Below, piece after piece: positions 54,628 through 63,936 of a stretch of 64,000 nucleotides of DNA. The notes beneath the pieces were generated by a model. The model did not search any database. It was not told where the DNA came from and saw only the letters and a program-made list of their open reading frames with translations. The position numbers and the translations under genes were made by a program. This DNA is from CAIXSC01 sp046349915 (GTDB taxonomy: Bacteria > Planctomycetota > Planctomycetia > Pirellulales > Pirellulaceae), in the NCBI GenBank assembly GCA_046349915.1, contig JAXMBL010000004.1:1178001-1242000 (forward strand), given 5' to 3'. Numbering within the stretch: position 1 is the first letter of the stretch; each line of letters opens with the position of its first letter.

Positions 54628-54801
54628 TGAGTTCTCTCCCGGAAGGTTCTCTGGTTTAGTTGGTGAACATGTTGGCCATCACCGCAACGAAGTCTTGAAG
54701 AAGACGAAAGTGCGGAGTGTCTGGAAATCGAACAAACATCGTAACGCTCGGCGCGACGAACCGCGCGCGGAGCGGCGAAATTGTCGAGTATTGTCTGAAC
54801 G

Positions 54802-56286
54802 TTATTTGGGAAGTCGAGAAACGAGTCGCAGCGAAACAGTCAAGCCTTCCAATTGGTAATGGGGCCGGAGGAAGAACTTCGAGCTGTAGTAGCCTGGGTT
54901 GCTGGGATCCTCTTCGACCACCACTTTGGCTTCCGCGAGGGGCCGTCGAGCCAAATCCTCTTGGCTCGCTAATCCTGGATTCATTTCCACGTACTGAGTG
55001 ATCCAGCCTTGCAGCCAATTGGTGAGGGTGTCACGGTTCTGGAACGACCCGATCTTGTCCCGGACCATGCACTTCAGGTAGTGAGCAAACCGGCAAGTCG
55101 CGAACAGATAAGGGAGCCGCGCGGCCAAGTTGGCGTTCGCGGTGGCCGCCGGATCGTCGTACTCGGCCGGCTTCTGCAACGACTGAGCGCCGATGAAGGC
55201 GGCAAAGTCCGAGTTCTTCTTGTGGATGAGCGGCATGAAGCCGCTGCGGGCGAGTTCCGCTTCGCGACGATCGCTGATCGCGATTTCCGTGGGGCACTTT
55301 TGGTCCACGCCGCCGTCGTCGGATGGGAAAGTATGCACCGGCAAACCTTCCACCGCTCCGCCCGACTCGATGCCGCGGATCTGCGTGCACCAGCCATACA
55401 TCTTGAACGCTCGCGTGATGTTCGTCCCCATCGCGTACGCGGCATTGACCCAGCAGTACCGGCCATGCTCGCCGCTGCCGCAATCCTCTTCAAAATCAAA
55501 CTCCTCAACGGGGTTCGTCTTGGCCCCGTAGGGCGTACGACCCAGGAACCGGGGCATGCACATGCCGATATAGCGGCTGTCATCCGCTTCTCGCAGCGAT
55601 CGCCACGACGCGTATTCAGGCGTGGAGAAGATCTTGGCCAAGTCGCGCGGATTGCTCAACTCGTTCCAGCTCTCCATCTGCATCACGCCCGGCGCGGCCC
55701 CTGTCATCATCGGGGTGTGCGACGCAGCGCATATCTGCATCAGTTCCCCCAACAACTCGACGTCCGGCGGGCTGTGGTCGAAATAATAGTCGGCCACGAA
55801 CGCTCCGTACGGCTCGCCGCCGAACTGCCCGTATTCTTCTTCATACGTTCGCTTGAAGATCGGGCTCTGATCCCACGCGGTTCCCTTGAACTTCTTCAAG
55901 GTCTTGTGGAGTTCCTTCTTCGAGACATTGAAGAACTTGATCTTCAGCATCTCGTCGGTTTCGGTGTTGTTCACCAGATAGTGGAGACCGCGCCAGGCGC
56001 TTTCCAGCTTCTGAAAGTCCTCGTGGTGAATGATCTGATTCACCTGCTCGGTCAACTTCTTGTCGATCGCGGCAATCAAGCCCTTGATCGTCGCCAACGC
56101 ATCGTCGGACATCACGTTGGATTGGGCGAGCGCCTGCTCCGCCAACGTCTTCACCGCGTTCTCAATCGACGATTTGGCTTCGTCCGACTTGGGTTTGAAC
56201 TCTCGCTGCAACAACGACGAGAATTCGTTGGCTTCAAACGTCGTGGCGGCTGCCGCGGCCGAGGCGGCCTGTTGTTCGGGATTCAT
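54802..56286 (-). CDS. tssC: T6SS contractile sheath large subunit TssC
   Basis: This 494-residue protein forms the contractile sheath with TssB. The block FQKLESAWRGLHYLVNNTET and KIKFFNVSKKELHKTLKKF is the TssC signature. GAVVADYYFDHSPPDVELLGELM-like sequence and FLGRTPYGAKTNPVEEF follow. The C-terminal domain ends in the expected LRPHYQLEGLTVSLRLVSRLPK. Full length for the family. It is 98 bases after tssB, in the same direction. Confidence 0.95.
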   Translation of the reverse strand: MNPEQQAASAAAAATTFEANEFSSLLQREFKPKSDEAKSSIENAVKTLAEQALAQSNVMSDDALATIKGLIAAIDKKLTEQVNQIIHHEDFQKLESAWRGLHYLVNNTETDEMLKIKFFNVSKKELHKTLKKFKGTAWDQSPIFKRTYEEEYGQFGGEPYGAFVADYYFDHSPPDVELLGELMQICAASHTPMMTGAAPGVMQMESWNELSNPRDLAKIFSTPEYASWRSLREADDSRYIGMCMPRFLGRTPYGAKTNPVEEFDFEEDCGSGEHGRYCWVNAAYAMGTNITRAFKMYGWCTQIRGIESGGAVEGLPVHTFPSDDGGVDQKCPTEIAISDRREAELARSGFMPLIHKKNSDFAAFIGAQSLQKPAEYDDPAATANANLAARLPYLFATCRFAHYLKCMVRDKIGSFQNRDTLTNWLQGWITQYVEMNPGLASQEDLARRPLAEAKVVVEEDPSNPGYYSSKFFLRPHYQLEGLTVSLRLVSRLPK

Positions 56287-56384
56287 GTACTTCCTCTTCT
56301 TGTGCTTCGCTATGCAGTGTTCGCTAGATAGTGTTTGCTAGACAGGGCTAAATTTCGCCCGAAAAGCTGGACTCAACGACTCGA

Positions 56385-56891
56385 CTAACCCTCGCCATCC
56401 GCCTTGGGGGCGGCGGCAAGCGAGCGGAGCAGCTCGGGATTCTGCAACACCTTGGCGATCAATTGTTCGGCCCCTGACTTGCCATCCATATAGGTCAACA
56501 GATTGCTCAGCTGCTCGCGAGTCTCCAACAGTTTCCGCAAGGGTTCGACCTTTCTAGCGACGGCTCCAGGCGAGAAATCGTCCATACTGTCGAACGTGAT
56601 GTCGACCATCAAATTCCCGTCCCCGGTCAGAGTATTGGGGACCGAGAAGGCGGTGCGCGGCTTGATTGCCTTCATGCGGTCGTCGAAGTTGTCGACGTCG
56701 ATCGTCAAGAACTTGCGATCAGCCACCGGCGCCGGCGCCTCTTCGGGATTGCCGGAGAGATCGGCGAACACTCCCATCACAAACGGGAGCTGCACCTTCT
56801 TCTGCGCACCGTAGACCTCCACGTCGTACTCGATCTGTACTCGCGGCGCTCGGTTGCGGGAAATGAATTTTTGCGAGCTGGTCTTGGCCAT
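56385..56891 (-). CDS. tssB: T6SS contractile sheath small subunit TssB
   Basis: This 168-residue sheath subunit pairs with TssC. The start MAKTSSQKFISRNRAPRVQIEYDVEVYG is the TssB/VipA signature, followed by KKVQLPFVMGVFADLSG and FLTIDVDNFDDRMKAIKPRTAF. Length is normal. It follows tssA after about 93 bases that contain a 15-bp tandem repeat. Confidence 0.95.
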   Translation of the reverse strand: MAKTSSQKFISRNRAPRVQIEYDVEVYGAQKKVQLPFVMGVFADLSGNPEEAPAPVADRKFLTIDVDNFDDRMKAIKPRTAFSVPNTLTGDGNLMVDITFDSMDDFSPGAVARKVEPLRKLLETREQLSNLLTYMDGKSGAEQLIAKVLQNPELLRSLAAAPKADGEG

Positions 56892-56940
56892 GCCTCGATT
56901 CCTTAGTCCAAAAGTTTTAGTTCAATGAATGCCTGGCAGT

Positions 56941-56985
56941 GATTGCTTGGCGGATGATTGCTTGGCGGATGATTGCTTGGCGGAT
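56941..56985 (-). repeat. 15-bp tandem repeat between tssA and tssB
   Basis: GATTGCTTGGCGGAT occurs three times without mismatch; on the coding strand it reads ATCCGCCAAGCAATC. The last unit touches the stop codon of tssA. It may be slippage-generated and would alter spacing within the operon. Confidence 0.85.
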
Positions 56986-58184
56986 TAGTCGTCGCGGTTG
57001 AGCCCGCCAAGCGACTCGGCTTGCCCCAGGCCATCTGGCGAGATGTCCTTCAAGATTTCCAGGAAACTCTTCGTCGATAGTCGCTTGGCTCGTCGCAACA
57101 ACAGCGGCAAGGGGCTTGATGGTTCGTACTTCTCGAAGTAATTGCAAACCTTCTCCAGGGCCTTGATGGCGTCCTCGCGACACGTAATGTCGGCATCCCA
57201 ATTATGCACCAACTTCACCACGACGTTGGCGCCCGCCCCCGTCGTCGCGCCCGCCGCCATCGTCGCACCCGCTGTCCCGCCGCTTGGGCTCGAGCCGCCG
57301 TCGCCCCCCGTCTCGGCATTGGCCGTGGCTTCTGCTTGCGCAGTGTTTGCGTCTTGGAGGGAGTAGCCGCGCTTGCCCAAGCGATCGACCAGAATCTTGT
57401 GAATGACCTGCAACTCTTTCGTCAGGGGGCCCAAGCCTCGGCTCGAACCAGCGCCGACTTGGCGAGTTAACGCGGTGTCCAGCCCCTTGGAAGTTTCCGC
57501 GGCGTCTCCCGCTGCCTGGGCGTCTGCTCGCAAAATGGCGATGTCGACATCCTCGAACGCCGCGTCGATCAGCTTGGATCGCGATTCGATCTTCTCCTCG
57601 TCATCGTCTTCGTCCCCCCGCGGAAACTCGCCCGTCACCACGCCAATGTCGAAGTGACTGAACGCACCCGCAGCCCGCGAACGTACAATCGGCAAACGTT
57701 GAAGAGGCATCACCAACGAGCCCGCATCCGCTAGGCTCGCGATCGTATTCACTCGAATGGTGGGGTCGTTGTCGTCGTCCGGGTCGAGCAGCGGAAAAAC
57801 CGCTTCCCAATACTGTTCGACATAGCCCTTGACGACGGACAACGCGTCGGCGAAGGCGCGAAGTCCATCCGTGCGGAGAACGGCTTGCGCCAGCAAAGTG
57901 GCGGCTCGCAAATCACGACTGCGCTTCAGAACATCGAGCGCTTTGGATTTGACGATCGGCCAATCCGGTTCCTTGCCTGGGATGATCGTGTCGCCATACT
58001 GCTGATCAGGCACTCGCTGAGACGCTCGACCCATCTCAATAAACGCTGGGTCGTACTCCAAATCGGTCCCGCACGGAGCAGCGTCCGAGAGCGGGCGTAG
58101 CAGTTCCTCGACATTCAGATTGGCCACGCGCAAGCTTTCAGATTGGGCCGCGGATTCGCCTGTTTCAAAGTCCGATAAGGACAA
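56985..58184 (-). CDS. tssA: T6SS protein TssA (ImpA N-terminal domain)
   Basis: This protein has up to 399 residues. The ImpA N-terminal signature NVEELLRPLSDAAPCGTDLEYDPAFIEM is clear, followed by REPDWPIVKSKALDVLKRSRDLRAATLL-like sequence (KEPDWPIVKSKALDVL). TssA coordinates tube and sheath assembly. The TTG at 58184 gives the frame, but a GTG at 58124 (V-A-N-L-N-V-E) would place the start next to the conserved part and is at least as plausible. The C-terminus (LVHNWDADITCREDAIKALEKVCNYFEKYEPSSPLPLLLRRAKRL) matches the short-TssA class. The middle carries a Gly/Ala-rich linker. Confidence 0.9.
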   Translation of the reverse strand: MSLSDFETGESAAQSESLRVANLNVEELLRPLSDAAPCGTDLEYDPAFIEMGRASQRVPDQQYGDTIIPGKEPDWPIVKSKALDVLKRSRDLRAATLLAQAVLRTDGLRAFADALSVVKGYVEQYWEAVFPLLDPDDDNDPTIRVNTIASLADAGSLVMPLQRLPIVRSRAAGAFSHFDIGVVTGEFPRGDEDDDEEKIESRSKLIDAAFEDVDIAILRADAQAAGDAAETSKGLDTALTRQVGAGSSRGLGPLTKELQVIHKILVDRLGKRGYSLQDANTAQAEATANAETGGDGGSSPSGGTAGATMAAGATTGAGANVVVKLVHNWDADITCREDAIKALEKVCNYFEKYEPSSPLPLLLRRAKRLSTKSFLEILKDISPDGLGQAESLGGLNRDD

Positions 58185-58235
58185 TCCACGATAAACAATG
58201 GACTCTCAAAATGCAATCTTAGGCAACTCGTATCC

Positions 58236-59654
58236 CTAGTACGAGAATCGGACATCGATCCGCAGAATGCTCTCGTAGAGCTGTGAATTGGTGACAGACC
58301 ACCCACCGCTGATCCCAAATTCAAAAAGTCCCAGATCGCTGAAACGCTCCTGGGCAATCCGCACTCCGGGCACAAAGTTGACGACGTGCTCCCCATCCGT
58401 GGGGATGGGAATACCGGTGGGCGTCGTCTTGAGTCCGTTCAGGATCGAATAGGTGACCACTTCAAAGGTGGGGATGACCGCCAATTTGTCGGACTCCCAT
58501 AACAGGTGCCCGACGCCCAGGCCGTACGACAGGACCTGACCCGTATGCACGGGATCGCCTCCCATCGGCACCCAGTACTTGACGTCCGCATACAGATAAG
58601 TGATGTCGCTCCAACGATATCGGAACGCAAAACCGGGCTCCAATGCAATGCGGCCGGTCCCCGTCCCCATGCTGGCCGAGCCGGTGTTGAATTGAGTGCG
58701 AAATAGCTGAGTAATCTGCCATTCGTCGCCGTCGATCATGACTGTCTTGGTGGTTAACGTCAGATCGCCGATGCCCGTGTGGTTCTTGTTCAACTCGGGA
58801 TCGACCCAGGTAAAAGGAATCTCGGTTCCGAGCGAAAAGGTGTCGCCGCCCGATTCCGTCAGCAGCCGCAATTGATAGTTGTCGACTGACCGCTCGGGCA
58901 ACTTCGGTCCCGCCCCCGTGACTCCCTTGGCCCAAAAGTACCCTGCTCGATCGGGAAACGGTCGGTTGAACGTCGTGGCGTTGCGAATGCGGAAGTTGGA
59001 AAATGGTTGAGATCCCTCGATTTCAAACGGCGCGTATGCCAGTCGCTCGCGTCCAATCCCGCTGGTCATGTTGCACGGCCGAGCGCGAACCAGACCCCAC
59101 CAATACCTGGGACCACCGCCGCTCGGTTCCAATATGTCCTCGAAGATCGGGACCGCGGAAGATTGTCCGTCGAGTCCCTGGGGAGCTGGAAGCTCCTCCG
59201 GATTCACTCCTGGAGGAAGTCGGGCCGCAGGTAAGCCCTCGGGAGGTTCGGCATATGGTACGACTTCGCCCGACGACCCCAGGCCGTCGTTCCAGGTCGA
59301 CGTCCGCAACACCGACGCGTTTCCAACCCAAGAGGTGTTCTCAAGAACATCCAAATTGGGCTCGATCACCACTTCGCCATTCCAGTTGGGGCGAGCTTGT
59401 GGGAGACGCACGATAACCTGACGGGGCGGCGCGGGTGCGACGCCCGTGATTTGTTCGGGACGACCGCCGGAGTAGCGGACGGCGGGGTTTGGGGTGACTG
59501 GGTGGTTTTCGGGCGGTGGCAGCCAGGGCTGCTCTTGGCCTTTTGCCCAAGGCATTGCCAACATCAGTCCACTTGCGAGCGCAATGAGCCAGACGCCGAC
59601 CGTCCGCGGGGACGGTCGACGACCGGAGTCTTTCGCGTTGCGACTCGCAAGCAT
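58236..59654 (-). CDS. Outer-membrane barrel-like protein in the T6SS operon
   Basis: The 472-residue product from the ATG at 59654 has a signal peptide (TVGVWLIALASGLMLAMPWAKGQ), then a Pro-rich stretch. From about residue 200 it shows a regular succession of amphipathic beta-strands with aromatic ends (YQLRLLTESGGDTFSLGTEIPFTWV, GFAFRYRWSDITYLYADVKYWVPM). It ends in a terminal aromatic (ILRIDVRFSY), the usual outer-membrane barrel signal. It is the first gene of the minus-strand T6SS run, about 50 bases before tssA, and divergent from tssK. Planctomycetes have many such proteins, so linkage may be functional or chance. No TssJ-like lipoprotein is present. Confidence 0.75.
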   Translation of the reverse strand: MLASRNAKDSGRRPSPRTVGVWLIALASGLMLAMPWAKGQEQPWLPPPENHPVTPNPAVRYSGGRPEQITGVAPAPPRQVIVRLPQARPNWNGEVVIEPNLDVLENTSWVGNASVLRTSTWNDGLGSSGEVVPYAEPPEGLPAARLPPGVNPEELPAPQGLDGQSSAVPIFEDILEPSGGGPRYWWGLVRARPCNMTSGIGRERLAYAPFEIEGSQPFSNFRIRNATTFNRPFPDRAGYFWAKGVTGAGPKLPERSVDNYQLRLLTESGGDTFSLGTEIPFTWVDPELNKNHTGIGDLTLTTKTVMIDGDEWQITQLFRTQFNTGSASMGTGTGRIALEPGFAFRYRWSDITYLYADVKYWVPMGGDPVHTGQVLSYGLGVGHLLWESDKLAVIPTFEVVTYSILNGLKTTPTGIPIPTDGEHVVNFVPGVRIAQERFSDLGLFEFGISGGWSVTNSQLYESILRIDVRFSY

Positions 59655-59884
59655 GGAACAACACCTAGGACTTCGCGCAGTTTGGGCGAACAACCCCCTA
59701 ACCGCGGTTAACTCCGATTATCGGCCTTGAGGGTTGTTCCGATTGAGCCGACTTTGACGGTTCTGTGGACGCGTGGGACCTGCGTGTTCCGGTTTACGAT
59801 GACTGGGCAAGCTGGTACGATGCGCCGCCGTTTCCGGCCAAAATTCACCCCGCAACGCACTTTCCAGCAGAAAGTTTCCGTTCC
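59655..59884. promoter_or_regulatory. Divergent control region between the two T6SS runs
   Basis: The 230-base spacer separates the minus-strand barrel/tssA run from tssK. The plus-strand frame is open from 59765 but the conserved TssK start is at 59885, so I treat this as non-coding. Promoters for both transcription units should lie here; no operator is recognised. Confidence 0.4.
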
Positions 59885-61345
59885 ATGCGCAACCTGCCCG
59901 TGCATTGGTACGAGGGACTGTTCCTTCGCCCACAGCACTTCCAGGCGGCCGACCGCCACTGGACTGAATGGCTCGCTAAATCGGGCGCCTGGGATGATCC
60001 TTGCAATTACGGCATTCATCAGGTCCGGGTCAGTAAAGAAGCACTCGGCAATTATCAATTCGAAGTGCAACGACTGCAGTGCCGCCTGCGTGATGGCACT
60101 TTAATCGACCTTGATAACGGCGAAGAACCCGACCGGCTCGATCTCCGCTCCGCGTTTCGCGGAGGCGTCGAGAAGATCGACCTGCGAGAGGCGTTCGAGA
60201 AGGAGAGTCTGGTTCAGATCTTCGTCGGCGTGCCGAAGCTGGTGCTAGGTCGAGTCAACGTAGCACGGCCAGATGCCGAAACGCCCTCTCGCTATGTCGA
60301 GTCGACTGGGACGGTGCAAGACGAGAGTTGGGGCGGCGACGACCAAGAGATTCAGTTCCGTCGACTGCAAGTACGCCTCTTGCTCTCGACCGACGACTTG
60401 ACTGGCTACGAGCTTCTGCCCATTGCGCGGGTGAAGCGGACGGGAGCGAGCGAGGCCGTTCCCGAACTCGATGAAACTTATGTCCCGCCATTGCTCTCGA
60501 TCGATGCTTGGCCTGGACTCGGTCGAGACATCGTGCGTGGACTGTACGATGTCATCGGTCGGAAGATCGAAGTGTTGAGTCAGCAGATCGTCAATCGCGG
60601 CATCGGACTCGACAGCCAATACCCGGGCGATAGCGAACGCATCCTGATGCTGGCGCAACTGAACGCCGCGTTCAACACGCTCGGAGTGCTCGCGTTCGCG
60701 GCGGGAGTTCATCCGCGGACGGCTTACACCGAGTTTTGCCGAATCCTGGGGTCAGTCTCGATCTTTGGCCGCGACCGTCGGGCGACCAATGTGCCTGCGT
60801 ACGACCATGATGACCTGCATCGGATCTTCACCGAGATTCGCTTGCGAATTGAAGCGTTGATTTACGCGGTGCGAGACTTCGAATACGAGCAGCGTTACTT
60901 TGTCGGTGTCGGCATGGGTATGCAGGTCTCGTTAGAGCCCCGCTGGTTCAATTCGGATTGGCAGTGGTACATCGGCGTGCATAAGGGCGACCTGACTCAT
61001 CGCGAGTGTCTCGATTTGCTGAATCAATTGGACTGGAAGTTGGGAAGCAGCCGCCAGGTCGAGTTGCTGTTCAAGCACCGAGCGGCGGGGCTACAGTTGA
61101 ATGTCATTGAGCGGTCGATTCGCGCCATTCCCGCTCGACCCGATTGGCTGTACTTCGAAGTACCGCGGCAAGAAACACCCGCGTGGCGCGACGTCCAGCA
61201 AACGCAGACGCTCGCCATGCGACTCAAGGATTCACTCATCCAGAATCTTGATCGGTTGCAAGGCGAGCAGGAATTGGTGGTGAACGCGCTAGGACGGCGA
61301 GTTTCCCTGCGATTCGCGCTGTTTGCCGTGCCGGAGCAAACATGA
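59885..61345 (+). CDS. tssK: T6SS baseplate subunit TssK
   Basis: This 486-residue protein connects baseplate and membrane complex. The start MRNLPVHWYEGLFLRPQHFQ is the TssK signature, which fixes the ATG at 59885. DLLNQLDWKLGSSRQVELLFKHRAAGLQLNVIER and PDWLYFEVPRQETPAWRDVQQTQTLAMRLK occur at the C-terminal domain, as expected. Length is close to the family (about 440-450). Its stop overlaps the tssL start (ATGA). Confidence 0.95.
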   Translation: MRNLPVHWYEGLFLRPQHFQAADRHWTEWLAKSGAWDDPCNYGIHQVRVSKEALGNYQFEVQRLQCRLRDGTLIDLDNGEEPDRLDLRSAFRGGVEKIDLREAFEKESLVQIFVGVPKLVLGRVNVARPDAETPSRYVESTGTVQDESWGGDDQEIQFRRLQVRLLLSTDDLTGYELLPIARVKRTGASEAVPELDETYVPPLLSIDAWPGLGRDIVRGLYDVIGRKIEVLSQQIVNRGIGLDSQYPGDSERILMLAQLNAAFNTLGVLAFAAGVHPRTAYTEFCRILGSVSIFGRDRRATNVPAYDHDDLHRIFTEIRLRIEALIYAVRDFEYEQRYFVGVGMGMQVSLEPRWFNSDWQWYIGVHKGDLTHRECLDLLNQLDWKLGSSRQVELLFKHRAAGLQLNVIERSIRAIPARPDWLYFEVPRQETPAWRDVQQTQTLAMRLKDSLIQNLDRLQGEQELVVNALGRRVSLRFALFAVPEQT

Positions 61346-61980
61346 CCCCTAAACACTCGCTGGCCGTCGACCCTCTGCTGTTGCACATGCTCGGCATGCT
61401 CGACCGAATCTCGATGGGCGAGGAGCCGAATCCGCTCGAGGAGCGTCTGCGAGTGCGGGCGCTGTTGGACCAGGGCGAGGCGATCGTGGGCGCCGGTCGC
61501 GAGTGGGAATTGAGCAAGTATGCGTTGGTGTCTTGGATCGACGAGATGCTGGTGGAGACCTCTTGGTCGGGACGCGAGTGGTGGAGCAACAATGTGCTCG
61601 AAATGGACCTCTTTCGCACTCGGCTTTGCAACGAGCAGTTCTTTGTGTGGGCGAAAGAGTCCTCGACGCTCTCGCGACGCGATGCGCTCGAAGTCTATTA
61701 CGTGTGCGTGGTGTTGGGGTTTCGCGGCTTGTATCGAGACCCCATGCTCGCCGAGATGTTGACCGAACAGCACGGGCTGCCTCGTGATTTGCCGACTTGG
61801 GCGCGGCAGACCGCCATGTCCATTCGACTCGGCCAAGGCCGCCCGCAATTGGCGGGGCCGAGAAGGGAAATCGCCGGGGCGCCGCCGCGGAAGCCGAAGA
61901 GCGGCGTCGTGTGGCCTTGGCTCTGCGCTGGCATGCTGGCCTGCTGGGGAATTCTCTATCTCACCATGTTCTCGCATTAG
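61342..61980 (+). CDS. tssL: T6SS membrane protein TssL (DotU family)
   Basis: This 212-residue DotU/TssL protein is an inner-membrane part of the T6SS trans-envelope complex. It shows EERLRVRALLDQGEAIVGAGREWELSKYALVSWIDEMLVETSW and ALEVYYVCVVLGFRGLYRDP, hallmarks of DotU. A single C-terminal transmembrane helix (VWPWLCAGMLACWGILYLTMFSH) ends the protein at once, with no OmpA-like peptidoglycan-binding domain, so anchoring must come from elsewhere. It overlaps tssK by four bases and is followed by the tssM-like gene after 63 bases. Confidence 0.92.
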   Translation: MTPKHSLAVDPLLLHMLGMLDRISMGEEPNPLEERLRVRALLDQGEAIVGAGREWELSKYALVSWIDEMLVETSWSGREWWSNNVLEMDLFRTRLCNEQFFVWAKESSTLSRRDALEVYYVCVVLGFRGLYRDPMLAEMLTEQHGLPRDLPTWARQTAMSIRLGQGRPQLAGPRREIAGAPPRKPKSGVVWPWLCAGMLACWGILYLTMFSH

Positions 61981-62043
61981 CCGTCGAGTGGATGCGGCAG
62001 GGGCAATGCCCGTTCCCTCTGGGGATCAAGGACGAACGATTCC

Positions 62044-63837
62044 ATGAGCACCGACGCGAACGACAATGAAGGACTGGCGCCCGCGGAGAAAGAGGGCTGT
62101 CTCGTCCGCCTGATTCCCGTCACGACGCCCGGCTGCGCGTCTTGCTTGACGTCGCTGTTCCTGGTGGTCACCGTGGCGGTCGTCTGGCTGGTCTTCTTCC
62201 TCGATCCGCTCCATGTCCCCTGGCGCCATTCGGTCGGCTGGCCTCGCATTGTGGCGATCCTGGCGCTAGTCATCGTCATTCCTATCGCCATCAACAAAAT
62301 GTTGAAGTGGTGGACCGAAGGGGAGCCCTCCCCTTTCCCCGATCTCGAAACGGCTTGGTACGCGGGTCTCCAAGCCCTGGCTTCGCACGGATTGTCGATC
62401 TCTTCCGTGCCGCTGTACGTAGTGGTAGGGTCCGCCAGCGAACGGCAAGAGCGAGCGTTGATGGACGCCGCGGGCGCGACGCTCTTGGTGGATGGCGTGC
62501 CCAAGGGCCCTTCTCCCTTGCATTGGTATGCAAGCAATCAGGCCATCTTCCTGTACTGCAGCGATGCCAGTTGGACCAGCGCGCTGGCGTCGTTGCGGGA
62601 AGAGTTGGCGGCCGAAGCGGCAGCCAAAGGATTGAATACCTCCGAGTCGCCGCAGGCGGCGGTCTGGGGCGGCGAGTCCGACGTCCCCTTCGATTCTCGC
62701 CCCATGGCTCGACCGTCGTCGCCGTCGTTTGTCGATCCTCCAGCGTCCCTGCCTGCTCCCGCGAACCCCGCTCCTGCCGCCCCCAACTCGCTCAGCGATT
62801 CGACCGGCGCGGGCGCCGGTCGCGGCACCTTGATGCTCGACCAATTCCTGGCCCAGATGAACTCGCCCACCACGCCGCCGCCAGCCGCCGCGTCGCCAGC
62901 GACCTCCGAGCCCACGGCATTCCGCGGCACCATGATGCTGGGGAACTCCTCCGACTTGACCCACTCGCCCGCTCCCCAGCGACCCGTCATGCCCGCGACG
63001 GTCGAAGTCTCGGGCCCCTTGCCCACCGATGCACTCCCACCCGTACTCGTCGCCGCCCAGTACTCGGCGGTTTGCTTGCAACAGTTGCGATTCATCGGGG
63101 AAATGCTCACGCGAGCTCGTGAGCCCGTTTGTCCCTTGAATGGCATTCTGACGTTGATCCAGTTCGAATCGATCTACGCAACTCCCGCGGAGATCGAGGA
63201 ACTTCAGCAAGCGATCGCCGCCGATCTGGCGACCCTGCAATACTCAACGCGACTCCGCTGCCCCGTCACTGCGCTCGTCGTTGGGCTGGAAAAGGAACGT
63301 GGCTTTCAGGAACTCGTTCGGCGAGTGGGGGATGGACGAGCGATGACCCAAAGATTCGGTCGCAAGTTCGACGTGCGAGCGATTCCCACCGCCGAGGAAC
63401 TCACCGCACTCAGCGCTCACGTGTGCGGCGCCTTCGAAGACTGGGTCTACGTGCTGTTCCGCGAAGACGCGGCACTCGCCCGCCCCGGCAACTTGCAGCT
63501 CTACGAGTTACTCTCCAAGGTTCGTTGCACTTGGAAGACGCGACTCGCCGATATCCTGGCCGTCGGCTTCGGCTGCGAAATGAACGACGATGCGCAGAAG
63601 CGATCCCTGCTGTTCAGCGGTTGCTACGCCGCGTCCACTGGTGAAACTCCCGACCGCCAGGCATTCGTCAAAGGCGTCGTCGAAAAACTGCTCGAAGAAC
63701 AAGAGCTGGTCGAGTGGGACGCGGCCGCCGTGCGCCAACAACGCCGACTCCAACTAGCGGCTACCGTCGGCGTCGCCGCCTGCGCCGCCCTGGTCCTCGC
63801 GCTCGCCGGACTATTCGTCTACCGCTGGTGGAAATAG
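62044..63837 (+). CDS. tssM: Short TssM-like (IcmF N-terminal) protein
   Basis: This 597-residue protein carries two N-terminal transmembrane helices (about 38-85), then a cytoplasmic IcmF/TssM-type domain. The loop that should be a P-loop reads VVVGSASERQERAL, without GxxGxGKT. CPLNGILTLIQFESIY, then RLRCPVTALVVGLEKERGFQELV match the TssM pattern of strand plus helper segments. A Pro/Ala-rich insert lies at about 215-330. A third transmembrane helix (about 575-594) ends in YRWWK. Canonical TssM continues with about 600-700 periplasmic residues that are absent. The stop is followed within one base by a 7-bp tandem repeat. Most likely a genuine short TssM; truncation cannot be excluded. Confidence 0.85.
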   Translation: MSTDANDNEGLAPAEKEGCLVRLIPVTTPGCASCLTSLFLVVTVAVVWLVFFLDPLHVPWRHSVGWPRIVAILALVIVIPIAINKMLKWWTEGEPSPFPDLETAWYAGLQALASHGLSISSVPLYVVVGSASERQERALMDAAGATLLVDGVPKGPSPLHWYASNQAIFLYCSDASWTSALASLREELAAEAAAKGLNTSESPQAAVWGGESDVPFDSRPMARPSSPSFVDPPASLPAPANPAPAAPNSLSDSTGAGAGRGTLMLDQFLAQMNSPTTPPPAAASPATSEPTAFRGTMMLGNSSDLTHSPAPQRPVMPATVEVSGPLPTDALPPVLVAAQYSAVCLQQLRFIGEMLTRAREPVCPLNGILTLIQFESIYATPAEIEELQQAIAADLATLQYSTRLRCPVTALVVGLEKERGFQELVRRVGDGRAMTQRFGRKFDVRAIPTAEELTALSAHVCGAFEDWVYVLFREDAALARPGNLQLYELLSKVRCTWKTRLADILAVGFGCEMNDDAQKRSLLFSGCYAASTGETPDRQAFVKGVVEKLLEEQELVEWDAAAVRQQRRLQLAATVGVAACAALVLALAGLFVYRWWK

Positions 63838-63838
63838 C

Positions 63839-63936
63839 GGTCATTGGTCATTGGTCATTGGTCATTGGTCATTGGTCATTGGTCATTGGTCATTGGTCAT
63901 TGGTCATTGGTCATTGGTCATTGGTCATTGGTCATT
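63839..63936 (+). repeat. Fourteen perfect copies of the 7-bp unit GGTCATT
   Basis: The 98 bases are a flawless heptanucleotide tandem array beginning one base after the tssM-like stop codon. It is followed by GGGCGG and T/G-rich sequence to the window end, where I recognise nothing further. The unit is not a multiple of three, so copy-number change shifts frame. The plus-strand frames through it are open; the minus-strand ones hit TGA. Arrays like this are slippage-prone. Confidence 0.95.

Noticed and set aside
55009..56331. Plus-strand open frame (440 codons) opposite tssC
   Set aside because: It lies opposite a full-length, conserved TssC; its product is low in complexity and matches nothing.
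63839..63936. CRISPR array
   Set aside because: The 7-bp units are directly adjacent with no spacers, and no cas gene is present.
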